This document shows, in pieces, positions 1 to 11,166 of a stretch of 64,000 nt of DNA. The position numbers and the translations under genes are program-made. A model generated the notes under the pieces. That model was not told where the DNA came from and did no database searches. It saw only the letters and a list, made by a program, of their open reading frames with translations. Source of the stretch: JAGXRK01 sp963804005. Lineage in GTDB: Bacteria; Bacteroidota; Ignavibacteria; Ignavibacteriales; Ignavibacteriaceae. The number at the start of each line of letters is the position of its first letter. Positions within the stretch are counted from its first letter, which is position 1. The stretch covers positions 1 to 64,000 of the forward strand of contig CAWDOP010000002.1 in the NCBI GenBank assembly GCA_963804005.1. The letters are read 5' to 3'.

Positions 1-3
1 GTG

Positions 4-30
4 TGGAGTCCACCTCTTAGGTGGCCTCCA
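4..30. repeat. Left REP-like hairpin flanking the RAYT remnant
   Basis: A 27-bp imperfect palindrome: GGAG-T-CCACCT, a 3-nt loop, AGGTGG-C-CTCC. It is also a near-perfect inverted copy of the hairpin at 588-614, so the two bracket the transposase remnant as terminal inverted repeats. This is the expected arrangement for REP-associated tyrosine transposases. Seen directly in the sequence. Confidence 0.85.
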
Positions 31-44
31 CATGTGGATGTTAT

Positions 45-619
45 ATGGAGTTAGAACACAATAAATATTATCATCTTTACAACAGATCCAACAACAACGA
101 AGATTTATTCAGAAATAGAGATAACTATTTATACTTCCTACTAAATACAGACGATAAATGGGAAATACATCGACACTTTAGCTTACTGTTTAATGCCAAA
201 TCATTTTCATTTTTTGGTGTTTGTTAAGTCACCCGAAACTGAAGAAAGAAAGGAATGTTTCGGAAAATTACTAAGCTCTTACACAAAAGCGATAAATAAA
301 TCTGCTTCTCAAGGGTTGGCAGTTTTTTTCAGCAGCATACAAAAACAAAGTTGTTAGAAGATCAGAATTATCTTTTGACAGCTATAGCTTATATTCATCA
401 GAATCCACTTAGAAAGGGATTTGTAAAAAATATTGAGGAATGGGATTTTCAAGCTATCGAGATTACATCGGGTTAAGAAATGGGACATTGGTTGATAAGT
501 CTTTTGTGAAAAGTAAGATAAACTCTGTTGATGCCTTTAAACTTTTTTCGGCTACAAAAGTCGAAAAGAATGATTTTATTTTCAATTTGGAGGCCACCTC
601 TAAGGTGGACTCCAAATGA
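45..619 (+). pseudogene. REP-associated tyrosine transposase (RAYT, IS200-like Y1), frame-broken
   Basis: This is a single-stranded-DNA Y1 transposase of the REP-associated family, which would nick and mobilise the flanking hairpins. Reading across three frame changes (near 190, 325 and 450) recovers a family-like protein of about 190 residues. Visible parts are an N-terminal KYYHLYNRSN, the HUH metal motif in MPNHFHFLV and the tyrosine helix in AYIHQNPLRKG. I chose the ATG at 45; an alternative in-frame GTG at 21 lies inside the left hairpin. The coding frame runs through the right hairpin and stops at 617-619, overlapping the next gene's ATG by four bases. The breaks could be decay or sequencing error; the nearby housekeeping genes are broken too. 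Confidence 0.8.
588..614. repeat. Right REP-like hairpin
   Basis: Inverted partner of 4-30, differing only around the 3-nt loop. It encodes the last residues of the transposase and ends two bases before the ATG of the patatin gene. Its AAGGTGG lies about 6 nt upstream of that ATG, where a ribosome-binding site would be expected. Confidence 0.85.
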
Positions 620-1447
620 AGATAGGAATAGCATTCGGCGCAGGTGGTGCTCGTGGTATCGCTGATCTTTTGATGATTGAAGCTTTAGAAGAACTTGGAG
701 TTAAACCTTCAGTCATTTCAGGTTCAAGTATTGGTGCAATCGTTGGAGCTTTTTTTCATGCCGCTGGTTTTGAAGCAAAGAAATGAGAGAATTATTCTTG
801 ATCAGTCATGTAATTTGCCAAAGTTATTCTGTTTTCGGTTTCTTTTAAAATCTGATATTGAAAACTTTTCACAATGTTTGATCCACAATTCATTAAATCA
901 GGTTTTATCAAAGGAGAGAAATTTCATAAATTTATGAAAACTCATCTCAAGGTTAGTCGATTTGAAGATCTTGAGATTTCCTTAAAGATTGTTGCAACAG
1001 ACTATTGGAGAAAAGAAGAAGTAGTTTTCGAAAAAGGTGATTTAATCACGCCCATCCGTGCGAGTTATTCTCTGCCCCGTATTATTCACACCAATAAAAA
1101 TAAAAAATAGAATTTTAATTGACTGGAGGTGAATTGACTTCCATTCGATATTATAAAAAGTCAATGTGACATAACAATCGCAATAGATGTTACTGCCTTT
1201 AAAGCACATAACGAGAGCGAAATTCCGCCGAACTTTTGATTCTGTGTTTGCAACATACCAAACAATGCAAAATTCTATAATTAAAGAAAGATTAAAATTT
1301 ATTAAACCGGATATCTGTATTAAACCTGAAATTTATGATGTTCGAGTCCTTGATTTTGTAGCTTAATCAATTCTTAAACAAGCACAGCCAGCTAAGGAAG
1401 AATTGAAACGGAAACTTTCAGATATGATAATTAAGAAAGAGAAGTAA
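616..1447 (+). pseudogene. Patatin-like phospholipase, frame-broken
   Basis: A serine acyl hydrolase of the patatin/RssA type, expected to cleave acyl chains from lipids with a Ser-Asp dyad. The N-terminus has the oxyanion loop FGAGGARG and the nucleophile elbow SGSSIG. The IRASYSLP segment and, after a frame change, a DWR/DGG-like stretch near 1125 correspond to the catalytic Asp region. The C-terminal part (FDIIKSQCDITIAIDVTAF, then a Lys-rich tail) reads in other frames. There are breaks near 780, 1080 and 1230 and an in-frame TAA near 1364. The protein would be about 275 residues, typical of bacterial stand-alone patatins. The start overlaps the transposase stop (ATGA). Family is secure; functionality is doubtful as sequenced. 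Confidence 0.75.
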
Positions 1448-1515
1448 AAGATTCTGATAAACTTTTGAGTTGTAAGTAATAAATAATATTGGAATTTTTG
1501 CTACGCAAATTTAAT

Positions 1516-1603
<88 letters not shown>

Positions 1604-1659
1604 AATAACAAATAGGTAACAAATTAAAATTAATTTTATTCACTATTTTTCTGTTTTAA

Positions 1660-2129
1660 TTATTTCATTCCTATTAACATTGCTTTTGCAGCACAATACG
1701 CAAGTATAAAAATAATTTCTAGTATTATAATGATAGAAACTATATGACGCCTAAATGTTTGCCAACTACTCCCTTTAATCCAAAAATAAAAGGTGATTCC
1801 AAATGCAGCGATTGATATAAATAAATGCCTGAACATAACTAAACCAGAGTATGTTTCGCTAATTATTTCTAATTGATGATTATTAAGTTCATTTGCTTCA
1901 AATAAATCGAATCTCTGACTTAGATTCTTCACTTAACCAAAACAAAAGTCTCTTCTAATGCAAGATTCATTGAATGTCCAATGATATATGATGTAAATAC
2001 AATTACTATTCCTATATAAGGTAAATATTCTCTTTCCTTTCAAAAATTCAAGATTGTATTTACTTGTAATTGTTAGGAAGAAGAAGAAAAAGCTAGCAGA
2101 TATACAAATCCAGGAATGATCAAGTACAT
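1660..2129 (-). pseudogene. Small integral membrane protein, frame-broken, family unknown
   Basis: I do not recognise the family. The ATG at 2129 begins MYLIIPGFVYLLAF. After frame changes near 2080 and 1940 the product reads PYIGIVIVFTSYIIGHSMNL, then a helical linker NLSQRFDLFEANELNNH, then two hydrophobic segments (LFISIAAFGITFYFWI and IVSIIIILEIIFILAYCAA). That gives about 155 residues and four predicted membrane spans with a short soluble middle. The last 90 residues (1660-1932) are uninterrupted. It lies between the SRP RNA and sixA, transcribed toward the RNA gene. Confidence 0.5.
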
Positions 2130-2168
2130 CCAAGTAGTTATACTAACCAATTATTACCTCATTTTAAT

Positions 2169-2655
2169 TTATATTTTTAAAAATATCTCTGGTGGAATGA
2201 GAGATATTAATTCTCCTTTAGATAATTTTGCCTTTCCGTTAAATCTTATTTTACAAATAGATGCAGGGCGGAAAATGTAATACACATCCATGGAGATGAA
2301 ATAAAATTTGAGACATGGAAAGATAGATCTGGTTGATGTCCTACACAGGCGATATTTTCAACATTAGATGCGTTTAATATCTCAACTAGATTACTTGTCT
2401 TTACTCCGTTTGCAAGATGCTTGTCCTTTATCACTTCTTTACTGTAATTAAATATTTCAGCAATAATCTTACTGGTTTGAGTAGCTCTGGTCAAAGGTGA
2501 AGTAATTATTAAATCGAATCCCGGAACAATTCTTTTCCAGTATTCAACTGCAGAACGAAGCAGTTTATCGCCTTCAGATGTGAAAAGCGTCTACGTTCAA
2601 AATCTTTTTATTGGTATATTTCAGCTATACTGTGTCGTATTAGGTATAAGTTCAT
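2169..2655 (-). pseudogene. sixA: Phosphohistidine phosphatase SixA-like, frame-broken
   Basis: A histidine phosphatase of the SixA branch, which removes phosphate from phosphohistidine in signalling proteins. The start MNLYLIRHSIAE at 2655 carries the catalytic RH motif. DFERRR then TSEGDKLLRSA and ITSPLTRATQTSKI follow the family pattern, and ACVGHQPDLS holds the second catalytic His. The C-terminus ASICKIRFNGKAKLSKGEL is in another frame, with its stop at 2169-2171. There is one in-frame stop near 2610 and breaks near 2590 and 2270. Length about 160 residues, as usual for SixA. The ATG sits 2 nt after the stop reconstructed for the upstream lipoprotein gene, so the two are probably co-transcribed. 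Confidence 0.75.
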
Positions 2656-2657
2656 AA

Positions 2658-4128
2658 TTATAATTTATAGTTTACGGTTATAACAGTTAAATATTGATGA
2701 AAGTCCATTAAGTCTTTATTCAACTCCAATCCTGCTTTGGAATTCATAATTTTATCCATTTCATCTTTCGAATGAACTCAGTTTCACAAAAGTAACTGAA
2801 TTTTTTGTCAGCAAGAAGATTACTTTCAACTTCCGCGATAAAAATTTCTTTACCGGATAATTCAGAAAGTGTTTTTATTGTTTTTTCCTTGAAATGATTC
2901 AGGAAATTTTCATCAACAGGTTTATGAAGAAAAAATAAAATTTTATACATCAACAAACAAGTCTTAAATGTCTGAATAATGTTTTCGTAAATATCTAAAT
3001 TACGAGCATAGGTAAATTTTGGAGCTTCCAGAATTAAAAGAAATATTTTTGTGCCGCAAGAATATTCATAAAAATTTACAAATTGTCTTCCAGATTCCTG
3101 CAAATCACTGTAACGAACAGGATGCTCATAGTTGTGTTTGTTTGTAAGGTTGAACTCCAAATACATTTCTGCCGAATTTCCGGCAGGAAGTTGAATTTAA
3201 AATATACTGGCACTGAGTCTTTCATTTATATATTTATTTCCCTTTAGTTCGTTCTTTAGATATTTGGTAATAGCAAAGTTATCAAATTCACGCCAGTCGC
3301 TGGAAAGATGAAGAGTATAATCTTTATTGGAGAATTCAGCTTTTTCGAGTTTCACTTCTTTCCCAGACAGAAGGATTTCAATAGAATTTCTATCCGTGAT
3401 TTCTTGATATCGTTATTAATTCTAAGTTTGCTGATATGGTCAATTATAAAATTTTTTAAAATGATTATTGATACTTACATATTTACCTGTGGCAGAGTCG
3501 TAAATAAAATCATCCTCTTTAATTTTTAACGATGGAATATTTTCAGCGGTGAATGTAAGTTTAGTCTTATCCTTGCTAAATTGAGTGATCTTTAAGCTAT
3601 GCCCATTCTTCGCGTTTTAAAACCCGTAGCTGATCGGAAATTCAAATTTGCCGCATTGCTTAGGATTTCATACAAAGACGTTCTTTTAATATTGATTGTA
3701 TCTTTAGACTTAAATGATTCAACAATCACAGCGTAAGTATTATTATTAAAGTATTGAAATCCGAAAACTAAATGACCGTTAAGTGAGTTATCTTTTAACA
3801 ACACATTCATCTTTTTATCTATCACTGCAAAAAGATTAAAAGCAGGAATTCTTGATTCAAGTAAAAAGAGTATAAACCGTGCTATTATTGCCAAAAGTAA
3901 CACTGTCGATAAATAAATTATTTGCCTCAATAAGTTTAGAATCTACGTCATCAAACAAAAACCCTAAAAGTGAAGTAGCAGAACTGTCTCCGTTAAGATA
4001 TAAATTTGGTCAGCCGGCTAATTCCTGACCATTAAACTCGTATGGCTTTGGTTTTTCCTCACTGCAGCTCAACAGTAAAACGAAATTGAAACAAGGACAA
4101 ATATTATTTCTCTGAATTTTGATTTCAT
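2658..4128 (-). pseudogene. Predicted lipoprotein of unknown function, frame-broken
   Basis: No family recognised. The start MKSKFREIIFVLVSIS is a signal sequence, and a lipobox-like LSC followed by SEEKPKPYEFNGQELAG appears after one frame change. Recoverable blocks are YLNGDSSATSLLGFLFDDVD, ESRIPAFNLFAVIDKK, FGFQYFNNNTYAVIVESF, DWREFDNFAITKYLKNEL and, near the end, the 140-residue block 2744-3166. A tail NSKAGLELNKDLMDFHQYL in another frame would end at 2658, just before sixA. At least four frame changes. About 480 residues if repaired. Exported to the envelope by inference. Confidence 0.5.
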
Positions 4129-4241
4129 TAGATTTTATTAATCGTGGTCAAAATATAATATTTATTTTTGATTTTTGAATTGAGCGTTTTATATTCACTT
4201 CAGTGAATTAACTATTATTTGGGAATTTAAGAAGAAAAATA

Positions 4242-6100
4242 TTGAAAGCACTCCTTCAATCATTTTTATTTTTTCTGATATTCAATATAACAGTTCTGCC
4301 GCAAAATATTGAATATCCATCGATCATTCTTCAAGATATTAGCTTCAGATTGCAAGGTTCAGGTTATCCCGATACTATTCAAACTCTCAAGATAAAATTT
4401 GAAAACTCCGAAACAATTACTTCATTCAACATTTTGTTGGATGAGGGAAGTTTTGAGCACCTCTTACTGACCTTAAATTCAACCGGAAGCTTTAGAATTG
4501 TTAATGAAGCATATAACGAAGAAATTGGTAACACAAGAGCACTTCCAGGTTTGCTTAGCATTCTTCCCCCAGCCTTAGCAATATTATTAGCACTTATATT
4601 CAGACAAGTTCTCTTTTCATCTTTCGGAACATTCACCGGTGCATTTTTTATTTATAGTTATGATCCTCTTACAGCTTTTTTAAGAACTGCCGATGTTTAC
4701 AGAATTAACGCATTAAAAGATAAATCTCATATGCAGGTAATTGTTTTTACGTTATTGTTTGGGGGAGTTATAGGTTTGATTTCTAAAAGCGGCGGTACCA
4801 GGGGAATTGCAAATAGCATTATCAATTTCGCAAAGAGCAGAAAATCAGGTTTATATTGTTCATGGTTAGCGGGTATAATAATTTTTTTTGATGATTATGC
4901 AAATTCACTTAGTAGTTGGAAACCTGATGAAACCTGTTACAGATAAACTTAAAATATCCCGTGCAAAACTAGCATTTATTGTTGATGCAACTGCAGCACC
5001 TATCGCAAGTATCTTTATCATAAGTTCGTGGATTGGATATGAAGTTCGGTTTAATTCAGGACGGTTTGCAGATGATCGGTTCAACCGAAAATGCTTACAG
5101 TGTTTTTATAGAAACAATTCCTTACAGGTTCTATCCCATTGCTGTATATTTTTTGTTTTCTTTTTGAGTTATACGCAGAGAGATTTCGGACCAATGTTTA
5201 AAGCGGAAATAAAAGCATAGAAGGAAACGATACATCGAAATTAGGTTAACTATCAACGATCTTACTTCTTCCAGCGAACTGTTTGGTAACGATAGATAAA
5301 GCAAAATGGTATAATGGCTTAATACCTATTTTAGTTTTAATTTTTGGTTCCATTGCTGGCTTAATTTATACCGGTTTAGATACGCTAACTCGAATGGTGT
5401 AATTGATTATTCAGTAAAGATAGTTATAGCTGCTTCGGATTCTTATCTTGCATTACTCTGGTCAAGTTTAATTGCTGCTTGCGTAGTTGCAGCGGTAATG
5501 ATGACTTTTCAGAAAATTATGAATTTGAAAGATACATTGGATGCATGGTTTCTTGGTTTAGATCGATGTTTCTTGCTGTTGTCATTCTTACTTTAGCCTG
5601 GTCAATTGGTTCTATTACTCAGGATATGAGAACTGCTGATTATATTATTAGTCTTTAAGCGACTAGATCAGTCCATATTATCTGCCGGTTATTATTTTTA
5701 TTGTTTGCGGACTTATAAGTTTTTCAACCGGAACAAGCTGGGGAACGATGGCAATAGTATTTCCTATTGTTATTCCAATGGCTTCATCAGTTTCGTAATG
5801 CGAAATTTATTCCTGTTGAAACACTATTATTTTGGTTGGAGTTATAAGTTCTGTGAGCCGGATGCGTTTGGGGAGATCATTGTTCACCGATTTCAGATAC
5901 GACAATTCTTAGTTCGATGGCTTCAGAATGTGATCATAAGGACATGTTAGAACTCAATTACCTTATGCAATTATTGTAGCAATTGTAACAATCTTTTGGC
6001 GATATTCCAACGGCATTTGGATTGATCTCCTTATATTTCAATTGTAATAATATTGACATTCTTATCGGTGTGGTTTTACTTATTATTAGGTAATAAATAA
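4242..6100 (+). pseudogene. Na+/H+ antiporter, NhaC family, frame-broken
   Basis: Inner-membrane cation/proton exchanger. It begins with a signal-like MKALLQSFLFFLIF (TTG start at 4242; no better start nearby) and a roughly 90-residue soluble segment. The family signature ILPPALAILLALIFRQVLFS then follows, with GGVIGLISKSGG, GIIIFFDDYAN and DATAAPIASIFIISSWIGYE, all typical of the transporter core. Later helices, including LAWSIGSITQ and FSTGTSWGTMAIVFPIVIPMA, are recovered in shifting frames. At least seven breaks. The last reconstructed codons overlap the tail of uvrC on the other strand by about 25 bp. Ion specificity cannot be read from the sequence. Confidence 0.75.
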
Positions 6101-7931
6101 AGTAATTTTACAAGTTTCATTATTTCAAAATGTCTGATTATAATTTCAGCTTTTTTATTGCCGATCAATTTTACTTATTTCTTTCTCAGTTGCACTTTAT
6201 TCATTAATACGCTAAAGTTTAAGCAGTTTATGTACTCGTTCCAGGACCGATGCCTTTTATGTCTGTCAATTCGGTTTTTAAATTCTTGCATCTCGTCTTT
6301 TACGGTGAAAAGTTATTGCAAATCGATGAGCTTCATCTCTTATTTGTTGTAACAATTTTAAACCTGAAGATGTTTTGGGAATCATTGGGCTTCAGATTTA
6401 TCCGGAAAAAAAACTTCTTCAAGTCTTTTTGCTAAACCGATTATTTTGTAATTGTTAATTCCAAGATAATCCAGAATTTCAACAGCACTGGAAAGCTGAC
6501 CTTTGCCGCCATCAACCATAATAAGATCCGGGAATGGTTCATTTTTTTCGATCAGATCTTGTATATCTTCGTTCAATTACTTCCCGCATGCTTGAAAAAT
6601 CATCAGGACCTTCAACGCTTTTAATAATGAATTTTCGGTATAAAGATTTTTTTGGTTTACCGTCTTCAAACACAACCATGCTTGCAACAGTATCGGTTCC
6701 TTGTAGATTGGAAATATCAAAACATTCAATTTTTTTTGGAAGATTTGTTAGTCTTAAATCTCTTTGGAGTGCTGCAACAGAATATGGTAGTTACCTGATT
6801 TTTCATTTTTTGAATTTGAATTTCTTTCAATTGCAGTATTGCATTTTCTTTGCACATTTTAATAAGGATTTAAGATTCGCCTCGTTTGGGGGATTATAAA
6901 CTTTACTTTCTTTTCTGATTGAGAGTTAAGCCAATCAAGTAGAATTTGGGAATCAGCATGGTTCGGTTTCACAGATTATTTCCTTTGGAATTTCTCGTCA
7001 TTCTCGGTATAGTAAAATTTTATTGCCGCTGAGTATATTTCTGGCAATTCTTCACCAATCTCGATTGATAGTTTCAGTTGTCTTTTACCTATTAGTTTTC
7101 CATTACGAATGTTAAAAACAGAACAAGAAGAATCTTTACCTTCAAAGGCTATTGCAAAAATATCGCGATCTTCAAAATCATCACTTACAACTTTTTGTTT
7201 CAATGAAATGCTTTTGAGTTGCTCAATCTTATCTCTTAGTTCAGCAGCTTTTTCGAATTTTAACTGCTCAACAGCTTGATTCATTTTATGTGTTAGATCT
7301 TTTATCAAATCATCAGTTCTTCCTTTTAACAATTTTACAACTTCCGAAACCATTTCATTGTATTCTTTTGGCTGAGATTAAACCTTCACAGGGTCCATCA
7401 CATTTTTTTATGTGATAATCAAGACACACTTTAAATTTTTTCTGTTCAATTGCTTTTTCAGTAATATTATAATCGCAGCTCCTTATCTTAAAAATCTGAT
7501 TGATCATTCTTAATGAAGCTTTCATACTTCTGACATCAGTGTAAGGTCCGAAATATTTTGAACCATCTTTGATTAACTTTTCTGGTGGGATACACCTGAG
7601 GGAAAAGCTCATTTGTAACTTTTATAAAAGGATAAGATTTATCGTCTTTAAGATTTATGTTGTAGCGAGGTTTTAATTCTTTAATAAGATTATTCTCAAG
7701 CATCAGAGCTTCGACTTCGCTGTCAGTTACAACTAGCTGAAAGTCAACAACTTTCTGGATCATTACCAGAGTTTTTGGGGAGGTGATATTAGTCTGGAAA
7801 TATGATCTTACACGGCTTCTGAGATTTTTAGCTTTACCAACGTAAATCACTTTTCCGGATTTGTTTATGAATTGATAAACACCCGGACCGGAAGGAAGAT
7901 TATTTAATTTATCTCTCAGTACTTCTGTCAT
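6076..7931 (-). pseudogene. uvrC: UvrABC excinuclease subunit C, frame-broken
   Basis: Catalyses both incisions in nucleotide excision repair with UvrA and UvrB. The N-terminal GIY-YIG domain reads GPGVYQFINKSGKVIYVGKA with LRSRVRSYF. The Cys cluster CLDYHIKKCDGPCEG, the UVR segment NQAVEQLKFEKAAELRDKIE, the UvrC RNase H-like block (ECFDISNLQGTDTVASMVVF, then MVDGGKGQLSSA) and the HhH tail KGIGPGTSTKLL ... KKAEIIIRHFEI all follow in order. Breaks lie near 7590, 7360, 7000, 6790, 6580 and 6370-6200. Repaired length is about 615 residues, normal for UvrC. A conserved repair gene broken this often suggests sequence error. Start chosen at MTEVLRDKL, 7931. Confidence 0.88.
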
Positions 7932-8004
7932 TAATAATTCTTTAATTCAATATTTCTGAGAGAAATCTAATAATAAGAAAAACGATAAAAAAATAAATGA
8001 AAAG

Positions 8005-9647
8005 TTATTTAATAAGGACCATTTTTATTCTTGATGAATTACCTCCTTTCAATGTTAATTCACAAAAATATATGCCACTGCTTAATTTATATTTTGAAGC
8101 ATCAAATTCAACTTCATATTTGCCTGCTGTCTGCTCTTCATTTACTATTGTTTGTATTTCTCGACCAAGTATGTCATAAACTTTAAGAGTAACATACCTT
8201 TCCCTCTGTCCCTCTTCCCGAATCGAGTTTGGGACAGGCTCTTGGTAAGTCGAAGATCCCTCTTGCGGGGGAGAGGAATTAAAGTGTGAGGTCGGAATTA
8301 TGTATTTGATTTTTGTTGTTGGGTTAAATGGATTGGGATAGTTTTGAGTTAATTCAAAATTATTTAAAAGGTTTTCTTTGTTGTCTTTTACATCTGTCAG
8401 TTTTTTATACGAATAGATATAGACTTTGCCTTGTGGATTTTCTGTGTTTGGATAATTTGGGGCAAAGCTAATAATTTCATCAGAGCCATCCTTATTTAGA
8501 TCTCCAACTATATAAATATATTGAGTTGAATATCTTAATGAGTCATCTACAATTATATCAGGATTTATATCAAAATTATCACTGCCAAAGTATACATTAA
8601 TTTTTCTTTCATATCCTATAATGAAATCATCAAAACCATCACCATTTATATCTCCACCTGTATCAAGACTGTATCCGCTGATCTCAAGTGGTGGATTTAA
8701 TAAGTCATTATAAATAAATACATAATCATATCCTCCTATACAAAAATCAATTATTTGATCACCATTTAGATTGCCAATATTCTTTATGATTTTGCCAAAT
8801 TCGTACCATAGATTATTTGCAGTTAGGATGGTATCAAATTCAGTGTCCATTGGATTTCCACCGTAAAAGATATATACTTTGCTAGTGTCATACCCTGATA
8901 ATCCGGCAATAGCACCAACAGCAATATCTTCAAAGCTGTCATTATTTATATCTCCAATGTTTGCAACACTACCCCCAAAAAAATCTTCTGATGAATTACT
9001 TGTAAATGTAATACTTCTATCAAACGAAATTGTGTCCCCTCCCCAGAACAAATAAACATAACCTATTCCAGTCGTCCAGTTATACGGTGAACTTATGGTA
9101 AAATCCTCATATCCATCTTTATTTAAATCACTAATCTCCTCAACTACACCGCCAAAAAAATCCCCAATCCAGGGTTCATAAAACTCTGCAACTGGAATAG
9201 TATCGACATTTTCTCCACCATAATACAAGAATACTTTACCCTTACTATAACCTAAATCTCCAAATAATCCGGAAATAGTAAAATCATCATAGCCATCACC
9301 ATTTACATCGCCCACTTCAGAAGCATCACCAAGGTTGTTCAGATTATCGTATCCGGGGTAGTGAAATATCACATCGGGAATTAAATCCAGTGTTGCAGAA
9401 CCTAAATAAAGCTGTGTTATACCCTGGTCACTTGTTGCATTTCCGGTTCTCCTGGAAATCATAAAATCATCGTAGCCGTCTCCGTTTACATCACCAATTC
9501 TATTTACACTGTTATTCTTTTATCGTAAGACTCGCCTGTAATTGTACCAATAAGGTAGAGGCTGTCTTGTGCTTTTGTACTTGGGAAGAAAAGATATAGT
9601 AGTAAAAGGATTGTCAAAAAATGCAGAGAGTAAGATGTAGTTTTCAA
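8005..9647 (-). pseudogene. FG-GAP repeat T9SS cargo protein (one frame break near the N-terminus)
   Basis: A secreted cell-surface protein. The TTG at 9647 gives a signal peptide (HFLTILLLLYLFFPSTKAQ). One frame change near 9515 then leads into 485 uninterrupted residues from 9462. At least six FG-GAP/calcium-loop repeats of the form DVNGDGYDD or DINNDSFED are visible, as in seven-bladed integrin-like propellers. The C-terminus is a T9SS type A sorting domain (NYPNPFNPTTKIKY ... LKVYDILGREIQ ... SRIKMVLIK) that would be cleaved after export. The sorting domain carries a 31-codon in-frame insertion at 8197-8289. Ligand or substrate unknown. Confidence 0.82.
8197..8289 (-). repeat. 93-bp repeat-like in-frame insertion in a sorting domain
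   Basis: Encodes SHFNSSPPQEGSS ... REEGQRER between YIIPT and YVTLKVYD. In every other sorting domain in the window (for example 34740-35002 and 60230-60480) the sequence passes from the IP motif to V-T-L-K-V-Y-D within 3-5 residues. The insert is 31 codons, keeps the frame, and is G/C-rich with GAGGG/CCCTC-type inverted segments, unlike its AT-rich surroundings. Confidence 0.65.
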
Positions 9648-9776
9648 AATTTCCCCGGAAAAACCTGCATATAATTAAGAAATAGTTATGTCAATGTCAA
9701 GTAAATATCAACATAAGGTAATCAATAGTCTGAATTTTATCATATAATAATTTTTAATCGAAGTGTGTATTAAAAT

Positions 9777-11018
9777 TTACTCCGGAAGAACTGTATTTTT
9801 AGAAATTACTGCAATGCCGGTTTCCGTAACAGTAAATTTTTTCTTATCGCCTTCAAGATCAAAACCAATTTCATAACCTTCGGGAATATTAACATTCTTA
9901 TCAATTATAGCTCGTCTTATTCTTGCGTGTCTGCCTATGTTACAACTATTAAAAATAATTGAATCAGTGATGTATGAAAAGCTGTTTACTCTTACGTTAG
10001 GACCAAGCACGGATCTTTCAACCAAACCTCCAGATACAACGCATCCGTCGCATATAAGAGAGTTTAGTGTTCTACCGACTCTTTCACCTTCGTGTGAAAC
10101 TGTTTTGCCCGGAGGATATTGGTACGGATAAGTTCTTATTGGCCAATCGAGATCATACATATTGAATTCTGGAGATATACTTATCAAATCCATTGTTGCT
10201 GCATAATAGCTGTCTAAAGTTCCTATATCTCTCCAATACGGCTGAGTTTTTTTGTTTTCGTCTTCAAATTTATAAGCAGAAATTTTAGCGTTAGACTTCA
10301 CCATATAAGGAATTACATCCTGACCAAAATCGTGAGCCTTAATGCGTTTCGAATCCATTTCAAGTAACACTTCTCTGAGAACTGAAGCATTAAAAACATA
10401 AATTCCCATATTAACCAAAGAATAACCTTTCCTGTCGGGTATTTCCGGAGGATTCTCAGGTTTTTCAATAAACGATGTTACATTATACTTATCATCAACG
10501 CCGATAATTCCAAAACGACGTGCACCATCTTTTGGAATTTCAATGCAGGAGATAGACAAATCTGCTTTGGTATCAAGATGATTTTGTAAAAATTTAAGAT
10601 AATCCATTTTGTATATGTGGTCACCGCCGAGAATCAAAACCCATTTTGCTTTTTTATCAGATAATAAATTAAGATTCTGATAAATGGCATTAGCAGTTCC
10701 AAGATACCAATCGTTGTTTAATTTTCTTTGTGGTGGAACAGAATAAATGAACTCACCAAGTTCAGGATTGAAAATACTCCATGCTTCGAACAAATGCATG
10801 TTAAGTGAATCGGATTTATATTGTGAAAAAACGTAGATTCTTCGTAATCCTGAATTAAGGCAATTGGAGAGTGAAAAATCAATTATTCTGTACTTTCCTC
10901 CGAAGGGAACAGAGGGTTTGCTTCTTACTTTCGTTAGAGGATGAAGTCTTTCCCCTTCACCTCCAGCAAGAATTACTGTAACTGTATCTCTTAATATTGA
11001 GGAACCGGGAATACTCAT
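9777..11018 (-). CDS. glgC: Glucose-1-phosphate adenylyltransferase
   Basis: Makes ADP-glucose from ATP and glucose-1-phosphate for glycogen synthesis in the cytosol. The protein is intact at 413 residues, the usual GlgC size. The nucleotidyltransferase domain (about 12-280) has the G-rich loop ILAGGEGERLHPLT, the PFGGKYRIIDF motif, WYLGTANAIYQN, GGDHIYKMDY and the sugar-phosphate region FIEKPENPP. The C-terminal part from about 300 is a left-handed beta-helix with hexapeptide-like turns (LICDGCVVSGGLVERSVLG, VRVNSFSYITDSIIF). The start is MSIPGSSILRD at 11018. It stands alone, divergent from the aminopeptidase gene. No other glycogen gene is in the window. Confidence 0.95.
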   Translation of the reverse strand: MSIPGSSILRDTVTVILAGGEGERLHPLTKVRSKPSVPFGGKYRIIDFSLSNCLNSGLRRIYVFSQYKSDSLNMHLFEAWSIFNPELGEFIYSVPPQRKLNNDWYLGTANAIYQNLNLLSDKKAKWVLILGGDHIYKMDYLKFLQNHLDTKADLSISCIEIPKDGARRFGIIGVDDKYNVTSFIEKPENPPEIPDRKGYSLVNMGIYVFNASVLREVLLEMDSKRIKAHDFGQDVIPYMVKSNAKISAYKFEDENKKTQPYWRDIGTLDSYYAATMDLISISPEFNMYDLDWPIRTYPYQYPPGKTVSHEGERVGRTLNSLICDGCVVSGGLVERSVLGPNVRVNSFSYITDSIIFNSCNIGRHARIRRAIIDKNVNIPEGYEIGFDLEGDKKKFTVTETGIAVISKNTVLPE

Positions 11019-11166
11019 AACAACATCTTTTATTATTTTTATATAAAAATATATTGAATTAAAATTTGATTGGCAATCTCAGAACTGCTTAAATTGATTT
11101 TAGTCGTAAAAATATTTACTAAATAATTGTTAAGAGTTGATATTTACACAACGAAAACTTGCCGAA

